The notes under the pieces are model-generated. The model saw nothing but the letters and a program-made list of their open reading frames with translations. It made no database searches and was not told the origin of the DNA. A stretch of DNA of 64,000 nucleotides. It comes from Leptolyngbya sp. 'hensonii' (GTDB lineage Bacteria; Cyanobacteriota; Cyanobacteriia; GCF-001939115). The position numbers and the translations under genes were made by a program. This document shows positions 43,621-52,324 of this stretch, in pieces (positions within the stretch are counted from its first letter, which is position 1; the number at the start of each line of letters is the position of its first letter). The DNA is taken from assembly GCF_001939115.1 (NCBI RefSeq), contig NZ_MQTZ01000049.1, forward strand, positions 48,339-112,338, given 5' to 3'.

Positions 43621-44793
43621 TCAACCGGACTCCATCACAGCCAGAATCTCTTGAGACACCAGTTGCCAGGAAAAATATTGCTCTGCATAACGGCGGGAGA
43701 TGGCCTGCATCTGCGCCAGGCGATCGGGGTCTCCGATCAGAGCGATGGCCTGGGCCGCCAGATCTGCCACATCGCCAGGGTGGTGGAGGGCTAAAAAGCC
43801 TGCTGGCTCAAATTCCTGAATACCTGCAATGCGGGAAGCCAAAATTGCCCGACCCGCCGCCGCATAAGCATAGAACTTAATCGGAGAATACCCAATTTCC
43901 GATAGCCCCTGCTTGGGGAGCAAAGCCAGGTCAAAGCAATTGATATAGAGGTTCGATTGGGCATAGGGCACAGATCCCAGAAATTGTACCCGCGCATCTG
44001 CACCATAGGTTTGAACCAGATAGTCGTACTGACGACCTTGACCCACAACCAGAAGCCGCACCTGGGGGTACTGGCTAGCAATCAGAGGCATGGCCTGAAT
44101 TGCAGTTTCCACACCCTGCCAGGGCTCCAAATCCCCAATAAACCCCAGGTAAAAAAAGTCAGGGTCCAGCCCCACCTGTTGCAGGGCCTGCTTTCGCTCC
44201 AGTGGCTGAAACAGTTCGATGTCTGTGGCATTACGGGTCACCAGAATCTTGGCTGGATCAACGCCCCGGAGCATGAGTTTCTTCTGAATCCCCGGTACCA
44301 CAACCGCAACCAGAGAAGCCAGTCGGGCATCCATGACCTGGAACTGTTCTACGAGACGATGAAACAGACCGGGAACACCCATCAGGTTTAACTCATCCGC
44401 AAACCACCCATTCTGCTCGGCCAAAATATTGGGAAATCCCTTCATTCGCAAGGCCAGAGAAATCAAGCTGGAGAACAGATTACTCCGCAAATAGACCCAG
44501 TCATAGTTCTGCCTGGATACGGAGAGGATGGTCGGGATCTGAGCCAGCGTATTAATACTGGTCTTGCTGAGAGGGATCAGGCGACTCAGGTGGCGACTGG
44601 AAAAAAACACCTGATCGAAATGCTGGTCCATGGGGGCACGCTCGGCCCAAATTGCCCCGGGATCAGGAATCAGAGCATGGATGGTGTGTCCCTGACGCCT
44701 AAATTCCTGGGCCAGGGATAAAAAATGGGCCGTCCCACCGTTGGGCTGGGACAGGTTCAGGGTTGAAATCATTAAGATTTTCATGCCCGTCAT
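43621..44793 (-). CDS. Family 4 glycosyltransferase
   Basis: 390-residue GT-B retaining glycosyltransferase. N-terminal acceptor domain MKILMISTLNLSQPNGGT; C-terminal donor domain with FIGDLEPWQGVETAIQAMP, RLLVVGQG and the E-x7-E-like region LPKQGLSEIGYSPIKFYAYAAAGRAIL. First gene of the leftward three-gene unit, divergent from the wbpA-like gene. ATG at 44784 is an equally good start. The donor sugar cannot be told. Confidence 0.88.
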   Translation of the reverse strand: MTGMKILMISTLNLSQPNGGTAHFLSLAQEFRRQGHTIHALIPDPGAIWAERAPMDQHFDQVFFSSRHLSRLIPLSKTSINTLAQIPTILSVSRQNYDWVYLRSNLFSSLISLALRMKGFPNILAEQNGWFADELNLMGVPGLFHRLVEQFQVMDARLASLVAVVVPGIQKKLMLRGVDPAKILVTRNATDIELFQPLERKQALQQVGLDPDFFYLGFIGDLEPWQGVETAIQAMPLIASQYPQVRLLVVGQGRQYDYLVQTYGADARVQFLGSVPYAQSNLYINCFDLALLPKQGLSEIGYSPIKFYAYAAAGRAILASRIAGIQEFEPAGFLALHHPGDVADLAAQAIALIGDPDRLAQMQAISRRYAEQYFSWQLVSQEILAVMESG

Positions 44794-44861
44794 TTTACGG
44801 GAATTGGGAATGATTTGCGTACTAGACCCTCATCCATGGTTAAGATAATAGCTTAAGTTTT

Positions 44862-44867
44862 TATACT
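44862..44867 (+). promoter_or_regulatory. -10 candidate for the wbp operon
   Basis: TATACT within an AT-rich stretch 36 bases before the ATG at 44903. The -35 region is not recognisable. The 109-base gap must hold promoters for both divergent units. Confidence 0.35.
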
Positions 44868-44902
44868 CAAAATTCACCTAACGTAACTAACCAGACTCCC
44901 CA

Positions 44903-46252
44903 ATGTCTATTTCTACACTCATGACGGAACAGAATCAGAATCAGGTGTTTCTACAACTAAAGGAAAAAATCATCAATCGAACCGCGATCGTGGGTGTAGT
45001 TGGGCTGGGATACGTCGGTCTTCCTTTCGCAGTAGAAAAAGCAAAAGTCGGCTTCCAGGTGTTGGGGGTAGAGCAAAATCCTGTTCGCGCAGATAGCGTT
45101 AATCGGGGACAGAATTACATTGCAGACGTGATTGAAGAGGAACTGCAACAGGTTGTCCAGAATGGCTATCTGAAAGCTCTGACGAGTTTTGATCAGGTTC
45201 CAGAAATGGATGTGATCGTCATCTGCGTGCCCACGCCCCTGACAAAAAATTTGACGCCAAACCTGGCTTACGTGGAAAGCGTCACCCACAGCATTGCCGA
45301 ACACCTGCGCCCCGGTCAACTCGTCACCCTGGAATCCACCACCTATCCTGGTACTGTCGATGAGGTGATGCGTCCCGTTCTGGAAGCAGGGGGTCTGAAA
45401 CAAGGGGAAGATTTTTTCCTGGCCCATTCGCCAGAACGAGTCGATCCAGGCAATCAGCGCTACACCACCAAAAATACCAGTAAGGTTGTTGGCGCTTCTG
45501 ACCCGCTCTCACTGGAGATTTCCACCCTGTTCTACCAGCAAACCATTCTTCATGTTGTTCCGGTGACCAGCGCCAAGGTCGCAGAGATGGTCAAGGTATT
45601 TGAAAACACCTTCCGGGCCGTTAACATTGCCCTGGCCAATGAACTGATGCTGCTGTGCGATCGGATGGACATCAATGTCTGGGAAGTGCTGGATGCAGCC
45701 AATACCAAGCCCTTTGGCATCATGCCCTTCTATCCCGGTCCCGGTGTTGGGGGTCACTGCATCCCGATCGACCCCCACTATCTGGAATGGAAGGCCAAAG
45801 AGTTTGATTTTGAGACCCATTTCATCAGTCTGGCCGGAGAAATTAATCGCAAGATGCCCGTCTTTGTGCGGGAGAAAGCTTGGCGGGTTCTGAATCAGTT
45901 CGGGATCGCACCCGCCCGCGCCAAAGTTCTGGTGATTGGGGCCGCTTATAAAAAAGACCTGGGCGATTGGCGAGAATCTCCCGCCATTACCGTGATGAAA
46001 CTCCTGCTAGCGGACGGGGCCAATCTGATTTACCACGATCCCTACGTGCCAGAGATTCAAGTGGCCCACCGCGTCCTTTACAATACAGAGTTGACTGATG
46101 CGGTGATTCAATCCGTAGACCTGGTAATTATCGCCACTGACCATGGGAAGATTGATTACAACAATCTTATCCACAAGGCGAAAGCGATTCTGGATACCCG
46201 TGGTGTCACCCGCCATCTGAACTGCCCTAAAGAAAACGTGGTACTGCTTTGA
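44903..46252 (+). CDS. Nucleotide-sugar 6-dehydrogenase (WbpA-like)
   Basis: 449-residue UDP-sugar dehydrogenase: NAD-binding GVVGLGYVGLPFAVEKAKVGF, VPTPL, STTYPGTVDEV, AKVAEMVKVFENTFRAVNIALANEL, and the catalytic-Cys loop PGPGVGGHCIPIDPHYLEWKA. It oxidises C6 of UDP-GlcNAc (or a similar UDP-HexNAc) to the uronate using two NAD. Followed by WbpB-, WbpD- and WbpE-like genes, which argues for UDP-GlcNAc as substrate. Could start at the internal ATG at 44921. Confidence 0.92.
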   Translation: MSISTLMTEQNQNQVFLQLKEKIINRTAIVGVVGLGYVGLPFAVEKAKVGFQVLGVEQNPVRADSVNRGQNYIADVIEEELQQVVQNGYLKALTSFDQVPEMDVIVICVPTPLTKNLTPNLAYVESVTHSIAEHLRPGQLVTLESTTYPGTVDEVMRPVLEAGGLKQGEDFFLAHSPERVDPGNQRYTTKNTSKVVGASDPLSLEISTLFYQQTILHVVPVTSAKVAEMVKVFENTFRAVNIALANELMLLCDRMDINVWEVLDAANTKPFGIMPFYPGPGVGGHCIPIDPHYLEWKAKEFDFETHFISLAGEINRKMPVFVREKAWRVLNQFGIAPARAKVLVIGAAYKKDLGDWRESPAITVMKLLLADGANLIYHDPYVPEIQVAHRVLYNTELTDAVIQSVDLVIIATDHGKIDYNNLIHKAKAILDTRGVTRHLNCPKENVVLL

Positions 46253-47193
46253 GTCAAGTTATCGTTGTCGGAGCCGGCAACTGGGGCCGGAACCTGGTGA
46301 AGAATTTCCACCAGCTAGGTGCTCTAGCTGGTGTGGCAGAAGCCAACCCAGAATTACGCGCTGCTGTAGAAACAACCTATCCAGGCATCCCCACCTATCA
46401 GACATATGACGATGCGTTGGAGGCGGAGGATGGCCCGATCGTGCTGGCCACGCCAGCTCCTCTCCATTACGCCATGGCCCTTTCAGCCTTAAAAGCTGGA
46501 AGGGACGTTTTTGTCGAAAAACCCATGACCCTGCGGGCAGAGGAATCGCGCCATCTGGCTGAATTTGCCGATGCCCACGATCGGATCCTCATGGTTGGCC
46601 ATCTCCTCCTCTACCAGCCAGCAATTACCTGGATGCGGGATTATCTGGCCAGTGGGCAGGCTGGACGAGTGTTGCATGTAGCCACCCAGCGAGCTGCCCT
46701 GGGGAAAGTGCGAACGGAGGAAAATGTCTGGTGGTCTTTTGCCCCCCATGATGTTGCCATCATTCTGGAGTTACTCGGCAGTCCCAAAATTTCTCAGGTC
46801 AAGGCAACGGGGCAGGCCCTTCTGCAGCCCCAGATTGAAGACTTTGTCCATGTGGATTTGCAGTTTGAGGGCGGGCAGTCGGCCCATCTCCATTGCTCCT
46901 GGCTGTGGCCAGAGAAGCAGCGGGGAACGGTGGTGATTGCAGAGCGGCAAATGCTGGTCTACGACGAAATTCGCCAGGTGTTGACTGTGCATGACAAATC
47001 TATCGGGGCCGATTTGAAGAACGACGATCGGGGCAGTCAGGGGATCGAAGTGACTGCCGCAGAACCCTTAAAAATTGAGTGTCAGCACTTTCTCGATTGC
47101 GTCCAGAACCGGCAACGACCCCGTTCCGATGGGTGGAATGGGGTCGCGGTCGTGGAAATTTTGGAACGGGTACAGGAGGTTCTGCGTGGCTGA
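46249..47193 (+). CDS. Gfo/Idh/MocA oxidoreductase (WbpB/WlbA-like)
   Basis: 314 residues: N-terminal Rossmann VIVVGAGNWGRNLVKNFHQLG, then the EKP motif (DVFVEKPMTL) and a C-terminal beta-sheet with SFAPHDVAIILELLG. In the Wbp pathway this enzyme oxidises C3 of UDP-GlcNAcA to the 3-keto sugar. Characterised WbpB-type enzymes may regenerate NAD with 2-oxoglutarate, giving 2-hydroxyglutarate. TTG start at 46249 shares TTGA with the preceding stop; the wbpD-like gene overlaps its end by eight bases. Confidence 0.9.
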   Translation: MSQVIVVGAGNWGRNLVKNFHQLGALAGVAEANPELRAAVETTYPGIPTYQTYDDALEAEDGPIVLATPAPLHYAMALSALKAGRDVFVEKPMTLRAEESRHLAEFADAHDRILMVGHLLLYQPAITWMRDYLASGQAGRVLHVATQRAALGKVRTEENVWWSFAPHDVAIILELLGSPKISQVKATGQALLQPQIEDFVHVDLQFEGGQSAHLHCSWLWPEKQRGTVVIAERQMLVYDEIRQVLTVHDKSIGADLKNDDRGSQGIEVTAAEPLKIECQHFLDCVQNRQRPRSDGWNGVAVVEILERVQEVLRG

Positions 47194-47767
47194 TTATTTC
47201 GTTCATCCCACCGCGATCGTGGATGAAGGCGCTGAAATTGGCAATGGCAGCAAGATCTGGCACTTCTCCCATGTTTCCGGCAAGGCCAAAATTGGGGAAC
47301 GGTGTAATCTGGGCCAGAACGTCTATGTGGCCAATCAGGTCGTCATCGGCAACTTCTGCAAAATTCAGAACAATGTTTCTCTCTATGAAGGGGTCGTTCT
47401 GGAAGACTATGTGTTTTGCGGTCCCAGCATGGTGTTCACTAACATCAAAACGCCTCGTTGCGAATACCCCCGCAACACCAGTGCTGACTACAAAACCACA
47501 CTGATCAAGCGGGGAGCCAGTATTGGGGCCAATGCCACGATCGTCTGTGGGATTACCCTGCATGACTGTGCCTTTGTGGCTGCCGGAGCTGTGGTCACCA
47601 AAGATGTTCTCCCCTATCAGATGGTGGCAGGCGTCCCTGCTCGCCCGATTGGTTGGATGAGTGCCTACGGGGACGTGCTGCAATTTGATGCGTTGGGCTA
47701 TGCCGTTGACTCGATCGGGGCCAAATATCAGAAATTATCAGAGACAGAAGTTATCCAACTGCCATAG
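47186..47767 (+). CDS. Acyltransferase (WbpD-like N-acetyltransferase)
   Basis: 193-residue hexapeptide-repeat acetyltransferase: FVHPTAIVDEGAEIGNGSKIW, then FSHVSGKAKIGERCNLGQNV, continuing to GAVVTKDVLPYQMVAGVPARPIGWM. WbpD acetylates the 3-amino group of UDP-GlcNAc(3NH2)A. Start is GTG at 47186, fixed by the Shine-Dalgarno AGGAGGT at 47174-47180; it overlaps the end of the upstream gene by eight bases, i.e. likely translational coupling. Confidence 0.92.
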   Translation: MADYFVHPTAIVDEGAEIGNGSKIWHFSHVSGKAKIGERCNLGQNVYVANQVVIGNFCKIQNNVSLYEGVVLEDYVFCGPSMVFTNIKTPRCEYPRNTSADYKTTLIKRGASIGANATIVCGITLHDCAFVAAGAVVTKDVLPYQMVAGVPARPIGWMSAYGDVLQFDALGYAVDSIGAKYQKLSETEVIQLP

Positions 47768-47775
47768 GAGAATGC

Positions 47776-48930
47776 ATGCACACTCGCCTTTTAGACCGTC
47801 TGTGTTGTTCCTATTGTCAGGGTTCTTTACAGCTCAAGCCATTTGTTCTTGAGGCACCAGCAGCAGCGGTCATCCCTCAACCTGATGATCTATCTGCTGC
47901 TCAGGTGCAGCCGTACCCAGACACGATCGTGCAAACAGGGGTACTCCTTTGTCAGACCTGTCAGGTCTGGTATCCGATTTATGCCTATGTGCCAGTCATG
48001 CTCCTGTTCAAAACCTCGTTTCACCAGCGGTTTGCCCAGGAATACCAGGCTCAACTTCAGGATTTGTCAGAATATCATCTGCCCGATCGCACACCAGAAC
48101 CGGGAGAGCTGGCCATCCAGGAAACGTTTACAGACCAGTGGTTAACCGTTCAGGACAGCGAACTGTCCTTCAATTACACCCAATCTGATCTGGAAGCCCT
48201 GAATCGCGAGGTCTGGTTGAATTGGCTTCCTGCTGCTGAAACACCTGTACAGATGGTGCTAAATGTGGGATGTGGCTTGGGACGGGAAGCCATAGCGCTG
48301 CAAACCGTCACCCAAGCTGAGATTTTTGCGGTTGATCTGAATTTTGGCGTCTTTCAAGGCGCAGCTCGGTTCCGATCCCATGGGGGGATCCATTTTGTCA
48401 TCGCTTCGCTGTTCCATCTGCCCTTTTCAGGGGGAGCCTTTGATCTGGTCTACAGTCAGGGCGTGATCCATCACACCCTTTGCACCAAAGCGGCTCTGGA
48501 TGCTATCGCAGCCTTGGTCCGCACTAGAGGATATCTCTTCATCTGGGTTTATGGGCGGGATGATGCTCAGATCAAGGATCCAACCGTGAAAGGTTACCTG
48601 ACGTATAAATTTGAAGCGGTGGTGCGACCAGTGGTCAGTCGTCTCCCTGCTTTCTTACGCGATCTGGTGATCAATGCACTAACCCTGGTTTTTCATCCAA
48701 TTCTGAAATCCTATGGCCGGAATCGGCAACAGTGGCAACTCCGCAATACCAACCATGCCTTACGGGACTGGTTGACGCCCAGATATGCACACAAACACAG
48801 CTACAATGAGGTCTTGGAATGGTTCGAAGCCCTGGAGTTTCAGATTATCAATGTCCAATCCCCCCTGGCTTACCGGAAATTGTTTGAACGGCCGCTTTGG
48901 GGTGTTGGTGTTACTGGTCAAAAACGTTGA
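47776..48930 (+). CDS. Methyltransferase with N-terminal zinc ribbon
   Basis: 384 residues. The N-terminal ~75 residues hold two Cys pairs (RLCCSYCQG and LLCQTCQVWYPI), a Trm112-like zinc ribbon. A class I SAM domain follows: NVGCGLGREAIAL, FAVDLNFGVFQGA, FDLVYSQGVIHHT. The C-terminus is helical. It sits between the wbpD- and wbpE-like genes (8- and 6-base gaps), so it probably modifies the same sugar or a glycan intermediate; the target is not established. Confidence 0.85.
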   Translation: MHTRLLDRLCCSYCQGSLQLKPFVLEAPAAAVIPQPDDLSAAQVQPYPDTIVQTGVLLCQTCQVWYPIYAYVPVMLLFKTSFHQRFAQEYQAQLQDLSEYHLPDRTPEPGELAIQETFTDQWLTVQDSELSFNYTQSDLEALNREVWLNWLPAAETPVQMVLNVGCGLGREAIALQTVTQAEIFAVDLNFGVFQGAARFRSHGGIHFVIASLFHLPFSGGAFDLVYSQGVIHHTLCTKAALDAIAALVRTRGYLFIWVYGRDDAQIKDPTVKGYLTYKFEAVVRPVVSRLPAFLRDLVINALTLVFHPILKSYGRNRQQWQLRNTNHALRDWLTPRYAHKHSYNEVLEWFEALEFQIINVQSPLAYRKLFERPLWGVGVTGQKR

Positions 48931-48936
48931 AAGCTT

Positions 48937-50109
48937 ATGAGTGAAGGCAAAATTCCCATCTTAGATCTGAAAACCCAATATCGTAGCTTACAGGCTGAGA
49001 TTCAGGCTGCGATTACCCGGGTCTGTGAATCCGGTGAGTTCATCCTGGGATCGGATGTCAAAGCCTTTGAACAGGAGGTGGCGGCCTATCTGGGGGTCAA
49101 GCATGCGATCGGCTGCAACTCTGGGACCGATGCCCTTGTGATTGGTCTGCGGGCGCTGGGTATTGGTCCTGGCGATGAGGTGATCACCACCCCCTTCAGC
49201 TTCTTTGCCACGGCTGAATCCATCAGTATGGTCGGGGCAACCCCCATTTTTGCCGACATTGACGCTCAAAGTTTTAATATCAATCCAGAGGCGATTCCAG
49301 CTCTGATCACCGAACGGACAAAGGCGATCATGCCGGTTCACCTCTATGGCAATCCGGCGGCCATGAGTCGGATTTTGGAGATCGCCCAGACCTATAACCT
49401 GAAGGTGATTGAGGACTGCGCCCAGTCCTTTGGGGCACGGTACGCAGGTACCTGTGGGGTTTGCCAGGGAACCTGTGCGCCGGAAATTCGGTCGGCGATG
49501 ACCGGGAAACTAACCGGCACGATCGGAGATGTCGGAGCCTACTCCTTCTTCCCCACGAAGAACCTGGGTGCCTATGGGGATGGCGGGTTGATTGTCACCC
49601 ATGACGATCGCATCGCTGATCTGGCCCGCATGCTCCGGACCCATGGGTCGAAGCAAAAGTACCGGAACGAAATGTTCGGCTACAACTCTCGTCTAGATTC
49701 AATTCAGGCGGCAATTCTGCGGGTAAAACTGCCCCACATTAATGCCTGGAATGAAGCCCGCCGCACTGTGGCCCGCACCTATAACGAATTTCTGGCTGGC
49801 TTACCTGATGTGATTACGCCAGCCGTGAGTGATGGCCACGTTTTCCATCAGTACACCATCCGGATCACCAATGGCCAGCGAGATCAGGTCCAGCAGGATC
49901 TGGCAGCCCAGGGCATCAGTACCATGATTTACTATCCAGTGCCTCAGGATCAGCTGCCGGTCTACAAAGGGAAGTATCCAGCCTATCCGGTGAGCGATGA
50001 GTTGGCCAACCAGGTTCTCAGTCTACCGATCTGGCCCGAATTGGAACGGGAAACGATCGAACGCATTGCCCAAGCTCTGAAGCAATTCCTGGCTGCCCAT
50101 GGCGCGTAA
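48937..50109 (+). CDS. DegT/DnrJ/EryC1 aminotransferase (WbpE-like) with Cys-rich insert
   Basis: 390-residue PLP-dependent sugar aminotransferase. Pyridoxal Lys K208 in FFPTKNLGAYGDGG; IPILDLKTQYRSL start and IEDCAQSFGARY motif. In the Wbp pathway it aminates the 3-keto-UDP-GlcNAcA using glutamate, releasing 2-oxoglutarate. Between GARYAGT and TGTIGD there is an extra ~20-residue segment with C173, C176 and C180, not part of the usual DegT pattern as I know it. Its 3' end overlaps the lhgO start by 11 bases. Confidence 0.92.
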   Translation: MSEGKIPILDLKTQYRSLQAEIQAAITRVCESGEFILGSDVKAFEQEVAAYLGVKHAIGCNSGTDALVIGLRALGIGPGDEVITTPFSFFATAESISMVGATPIFADIDAQSFNINPEAIPALITERTKAIMPVHLYGNPAAMSRILEIAQTYNLKVIEDCAQSFGARYAGTCGVCQGTCAPEIRSAMTGKLTGTIGDVGAYSFFPTKNLGAYGDGGLIVTHDDRIADLARMLRTHGSKQKYRNEMFGYNSRLDSIQAAILRVKLPHINAWNEARRTVARTYNEFLAGLPDVITPAVSDGHVFHQYTIRITNGQRDQVQQDLAAQGISTMIYYPVPQDQLPVYKGKYPAYPVSDELANQVLSLPIWPELERETIERIAQALKQFLAAHGA

Positions 50110-51307
50110 GGTTGATTTTCTGATTGTTGGTGCAGGCATTGTCGGTTTGGCGATCGCACGGGAACTAAAACAGCGGTATCCCAGTAGTTCGGTATTGATT
50201 TTGGAGAAGGAAGCCAGACTGGGCAAACATTCCAGTGGTCGAAATAGTGGCGTGCTGCACTCTGGGATCTACTACAAACAAGGATCCCTCAAGGCCAGGG
50301 TCTGTGCTGAAGGTGCCCGATTGATGGCCGCTTATTGCGAGGAGCATGGCCTTCCCATTCAGCGAACGGGTAAGGTGATTGTGCCTTTGCGAGCGGATGA
50401 CGACACCCAATTGCAGACCCTCTACGATCGCGCTGCAGCAGCCGGTGCCAAGGTCGTCTTTGTCGATCGTCAAGAGCTGAAGAAGATTGAGCCGGAAGCT
50501 TACACGATCACGGGCAAAGCCCTCTATTCACCCCATACGGCAGTGATCGATTCCCCTGCTGTTTTGCGTCATCTGGCTGAGCGTTTACAAAGCCAGGGCG
50601 CGGAAATCCTTCTGAACCACCAGTTCTTGAGTGTTGATGCAGTGGCTGCGATCGCCAAAACCAATCAGGACTGCTTCTCGTTTGGGTACCTGATCAACAC
50701 AGCAGGCTTACAGGCCGATCTTGTCGCTCAAGCCTTTGGAATAGGCCAACAGTATACGATTCTCCCCTTCAAGGGATTGTACTACCAGCTCGATCCAGGG
50801 TGTGGTCTGACCATCAACAGCAATATCTATCCGGTTCCGGACTTACGGGTTCCATTTCTGGGGGTTCACTTTACCAAGAAAGTGGATGGTTCCGTTTCAT
50901 TAGGACCCACAGCCATTCCCGCATTTGGTCGGGAAAACTATACCGCACTGGAAGGGTTAGACCTCCGGGAAGCACCACAAATTATCCTGCGATTAATCCA
51001 GCAATATCTCAACAATCACCAGGGGTTTCGGCAACTGGTGCATGAGGAAAGCATTCGCTTCCTGAAGCCCTATTTTGCTAAAGCGGCTCAGGCTCTAGTG
51101 CCCAATTTGCGATCAGAGCATTTGTTAAAAAGTGATAAGATTGGCATTCGAGCTCAGTTGTTGAATTTGCAAACTCAGGAACTAGTGATGGATTTTCTGG
51201 TGGACTATACTCCCAACTCGATCCATATCCTGAACGCAGTTTCTCCTGCATTCACCAGCTCATTTAGCTTCGCCAAGTTTGTACTCGATCAAGCCGGACT
51301 GAACTAA
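50099..51307 (+). CDS. lhgO: L-2-hydroxyglutarate oxidase
   Basis: 402-residue FAD-dependent oxidase of the LhgO/YgaF branch of the DAO family: FAD motif FLIVGAGIVGLAIAREL, then LILEKEARLGKHSSGRNSGVLHSGIYYKQGSLKA, which matches E. coli LhgO closely, and a TGKVIVPL stretch. It oxidises L-2-hydroxyglutarate to 2-oxoglutarate, passing electrons to the quinone pool. Overlap of 11 bases with the aminotransferase gene and of one base with the SDR gene makes it part of the glycan operon. A related hydroxy acid is possible as substrate. Confidence 0.88.
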   Translation: MARKVDFLIVGAGIVGLAIARELKQRYPSSSVLILEKEARLGKHSSGRNSGVLHSGIYYKQGSLKARVCAEGARLMAAYCEEHGLPIQRTGKVIVPLRADDDTQLQTLYDRAAAAGAKVVFVDRQELKKIEPEAYTITGKALYSPHTAVIDSPAVLRHLAERLQSQGAEILLNHQFLSVDAVAAIAKTNQDCFSFGYLINTAGLQADLVAQAFGIGQQYTILPFKGLYYQLDPGCGLTINSNIYPVPDLRVPFLGVHFTKKVDGSVSLGPTAIPAFGRENYTALEGLDLREAPQIILRLIQQYLNNHQGFRQLVHEESIRFLKPYFAKAAQALVPNLRSEHLLKSDKIGIRAQLLNLQTQELVMDFLVDYTPNSIHILNAVSPAFTSSFSFAKFVLDQAGLN

Positions 51308-52320
51308 TGGAACTTCAAGGAAAACGATTTTTAGTCATTGGTGGCGCTGGCTTTATTGGCTCCCATGCCGTTGATGCGCTGCTGCGGGAAGATGTCGAAG
51401 AAGTTCGCATCTATGACAACTTTACCCGTGGGCGAGAAGAAAATTTGGCAGAGGCGCTGAAAGACCCACGAGTCAAGATTTTTGAACTGGGGGGAGATAT
51501 CCTCCATCGGGATATCCTGGATACCGCGATGAAAGGCATAGACGGGGTGTTTCACTTCGCTGCACTCTGGCTCTTACACTGCTATGACTTTCCCCGCTCT
51601 GCTTTTGAAGTCAATATTGCTGGCACCTTTAATGTTCTGGAAGCCTGCCTGAATAATGGGGTAAAAAAGCTGGTTTATTCTTCGTCGGCGTCCGTCTATG
51701 GAGATGCCATTACGGAACCCATGGTTGAGGATCATCCCTACAACAACACCACCTTCTATGGGGCCACAAAGATTGCGGGTGAGCACATGTGCCGATCTCT
51801 CTACCATCGGTATAAGGGGACGGAAAAACATCTGGACTATGCCGGTTTGCGCTATATGAATGTCTATGGTCCTCGCCAAGACTATAAGGGCACCTACATT
51901 GCCGTGATCATGAAAATCCTCGATCGACTGGACAAGGGACTGCCACCCGTCGTTTATGGAGATGGTTCCCAGGCGTATGATTTCATCTATGTTGGGGACT
52001 GCGCCAGAGCGAATATCTGTGCCATGAAATCCGATGCAACAGATTCCTTCTACAACGTCGGCACAGGGATTAAGACGACTATTAAGGAATTGGCCGAGCT
52101 GATTTTGGAAGTCACTGGTTCAACCCTGCAAATCCAGTACGAACCCAGTGGTCCCACTTTCGTCAAGAATCGGGTGGGTTGTCCGAAGAAAGCAGCAGCT
52201 GAGATCGACTTTAAAGCCAAAACCGATCTGCGAGAAGGTCTGGCCGAATTGATTGTGTGGCGACGCAACCATAAAGAAGAAGTGGCCCAGCGTCGTCGGG
52301 CCGCTGGTCTGGCAGACTAA
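51307..52320 (+). CDS. NAD-dependent nucleotide-sugar epimerase/dehydratase
   Basis: 337-residue extended SDR: FLVIGGAGFIGSHAVDAL cofactor motif, SSSASVYGD, catalytic Tyr and Lys in FYGATKIAGE, and YMNVYGPRQDYKGTY. Similar to UDP-glucose 4-epimerase and UDP-GlcNAc(A) C4-epimerases; substrate uncertain. ATG at 51307 overlaps the lhgO stop by one base (TAATG). Probably supplies a second sugar nucleotide, or a C4 epimer, for the glycan. Confidence 0.88.
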   Translation: MELQGKRFLVIGGAGFIGSHAVDALLREDVEEVRIYDNFTRGREENLAEALKDPRVKIFELGGDILHRDILDTAMKGIDGVFHFAALWLLHCYDFPRSAFEVNIAGTFNVLEACLNNGVKKLVYSSSASVYGDAITEPMVEDHPYNNTTFYGATKIAGEHMCRSLYHRYKGTEKHLDYAGLRYMNVYGPRQDYKGTYIAVIMKILDRLDKGLPPVVYGDGSQAYDFIYVGDCARANICAMKSDATDSFYNVGTGIKTTIKELAELILEVTGSTLQIQYEPSGPTFVKNRVGCPKKAAAEIDFKAKTDLREGLAELIVWRRNHKEEVAQRRRAAGLAD

Positions 52321-52324
52321 CACT

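Noticed and set aside
47075..47185. Extended N-terminus for the WbpD-like acyltransferase
   Set aside because: It would overlap the WbpB-like gene by over 100 bases; a strong AGGAGGT places the start at GTG 47186.
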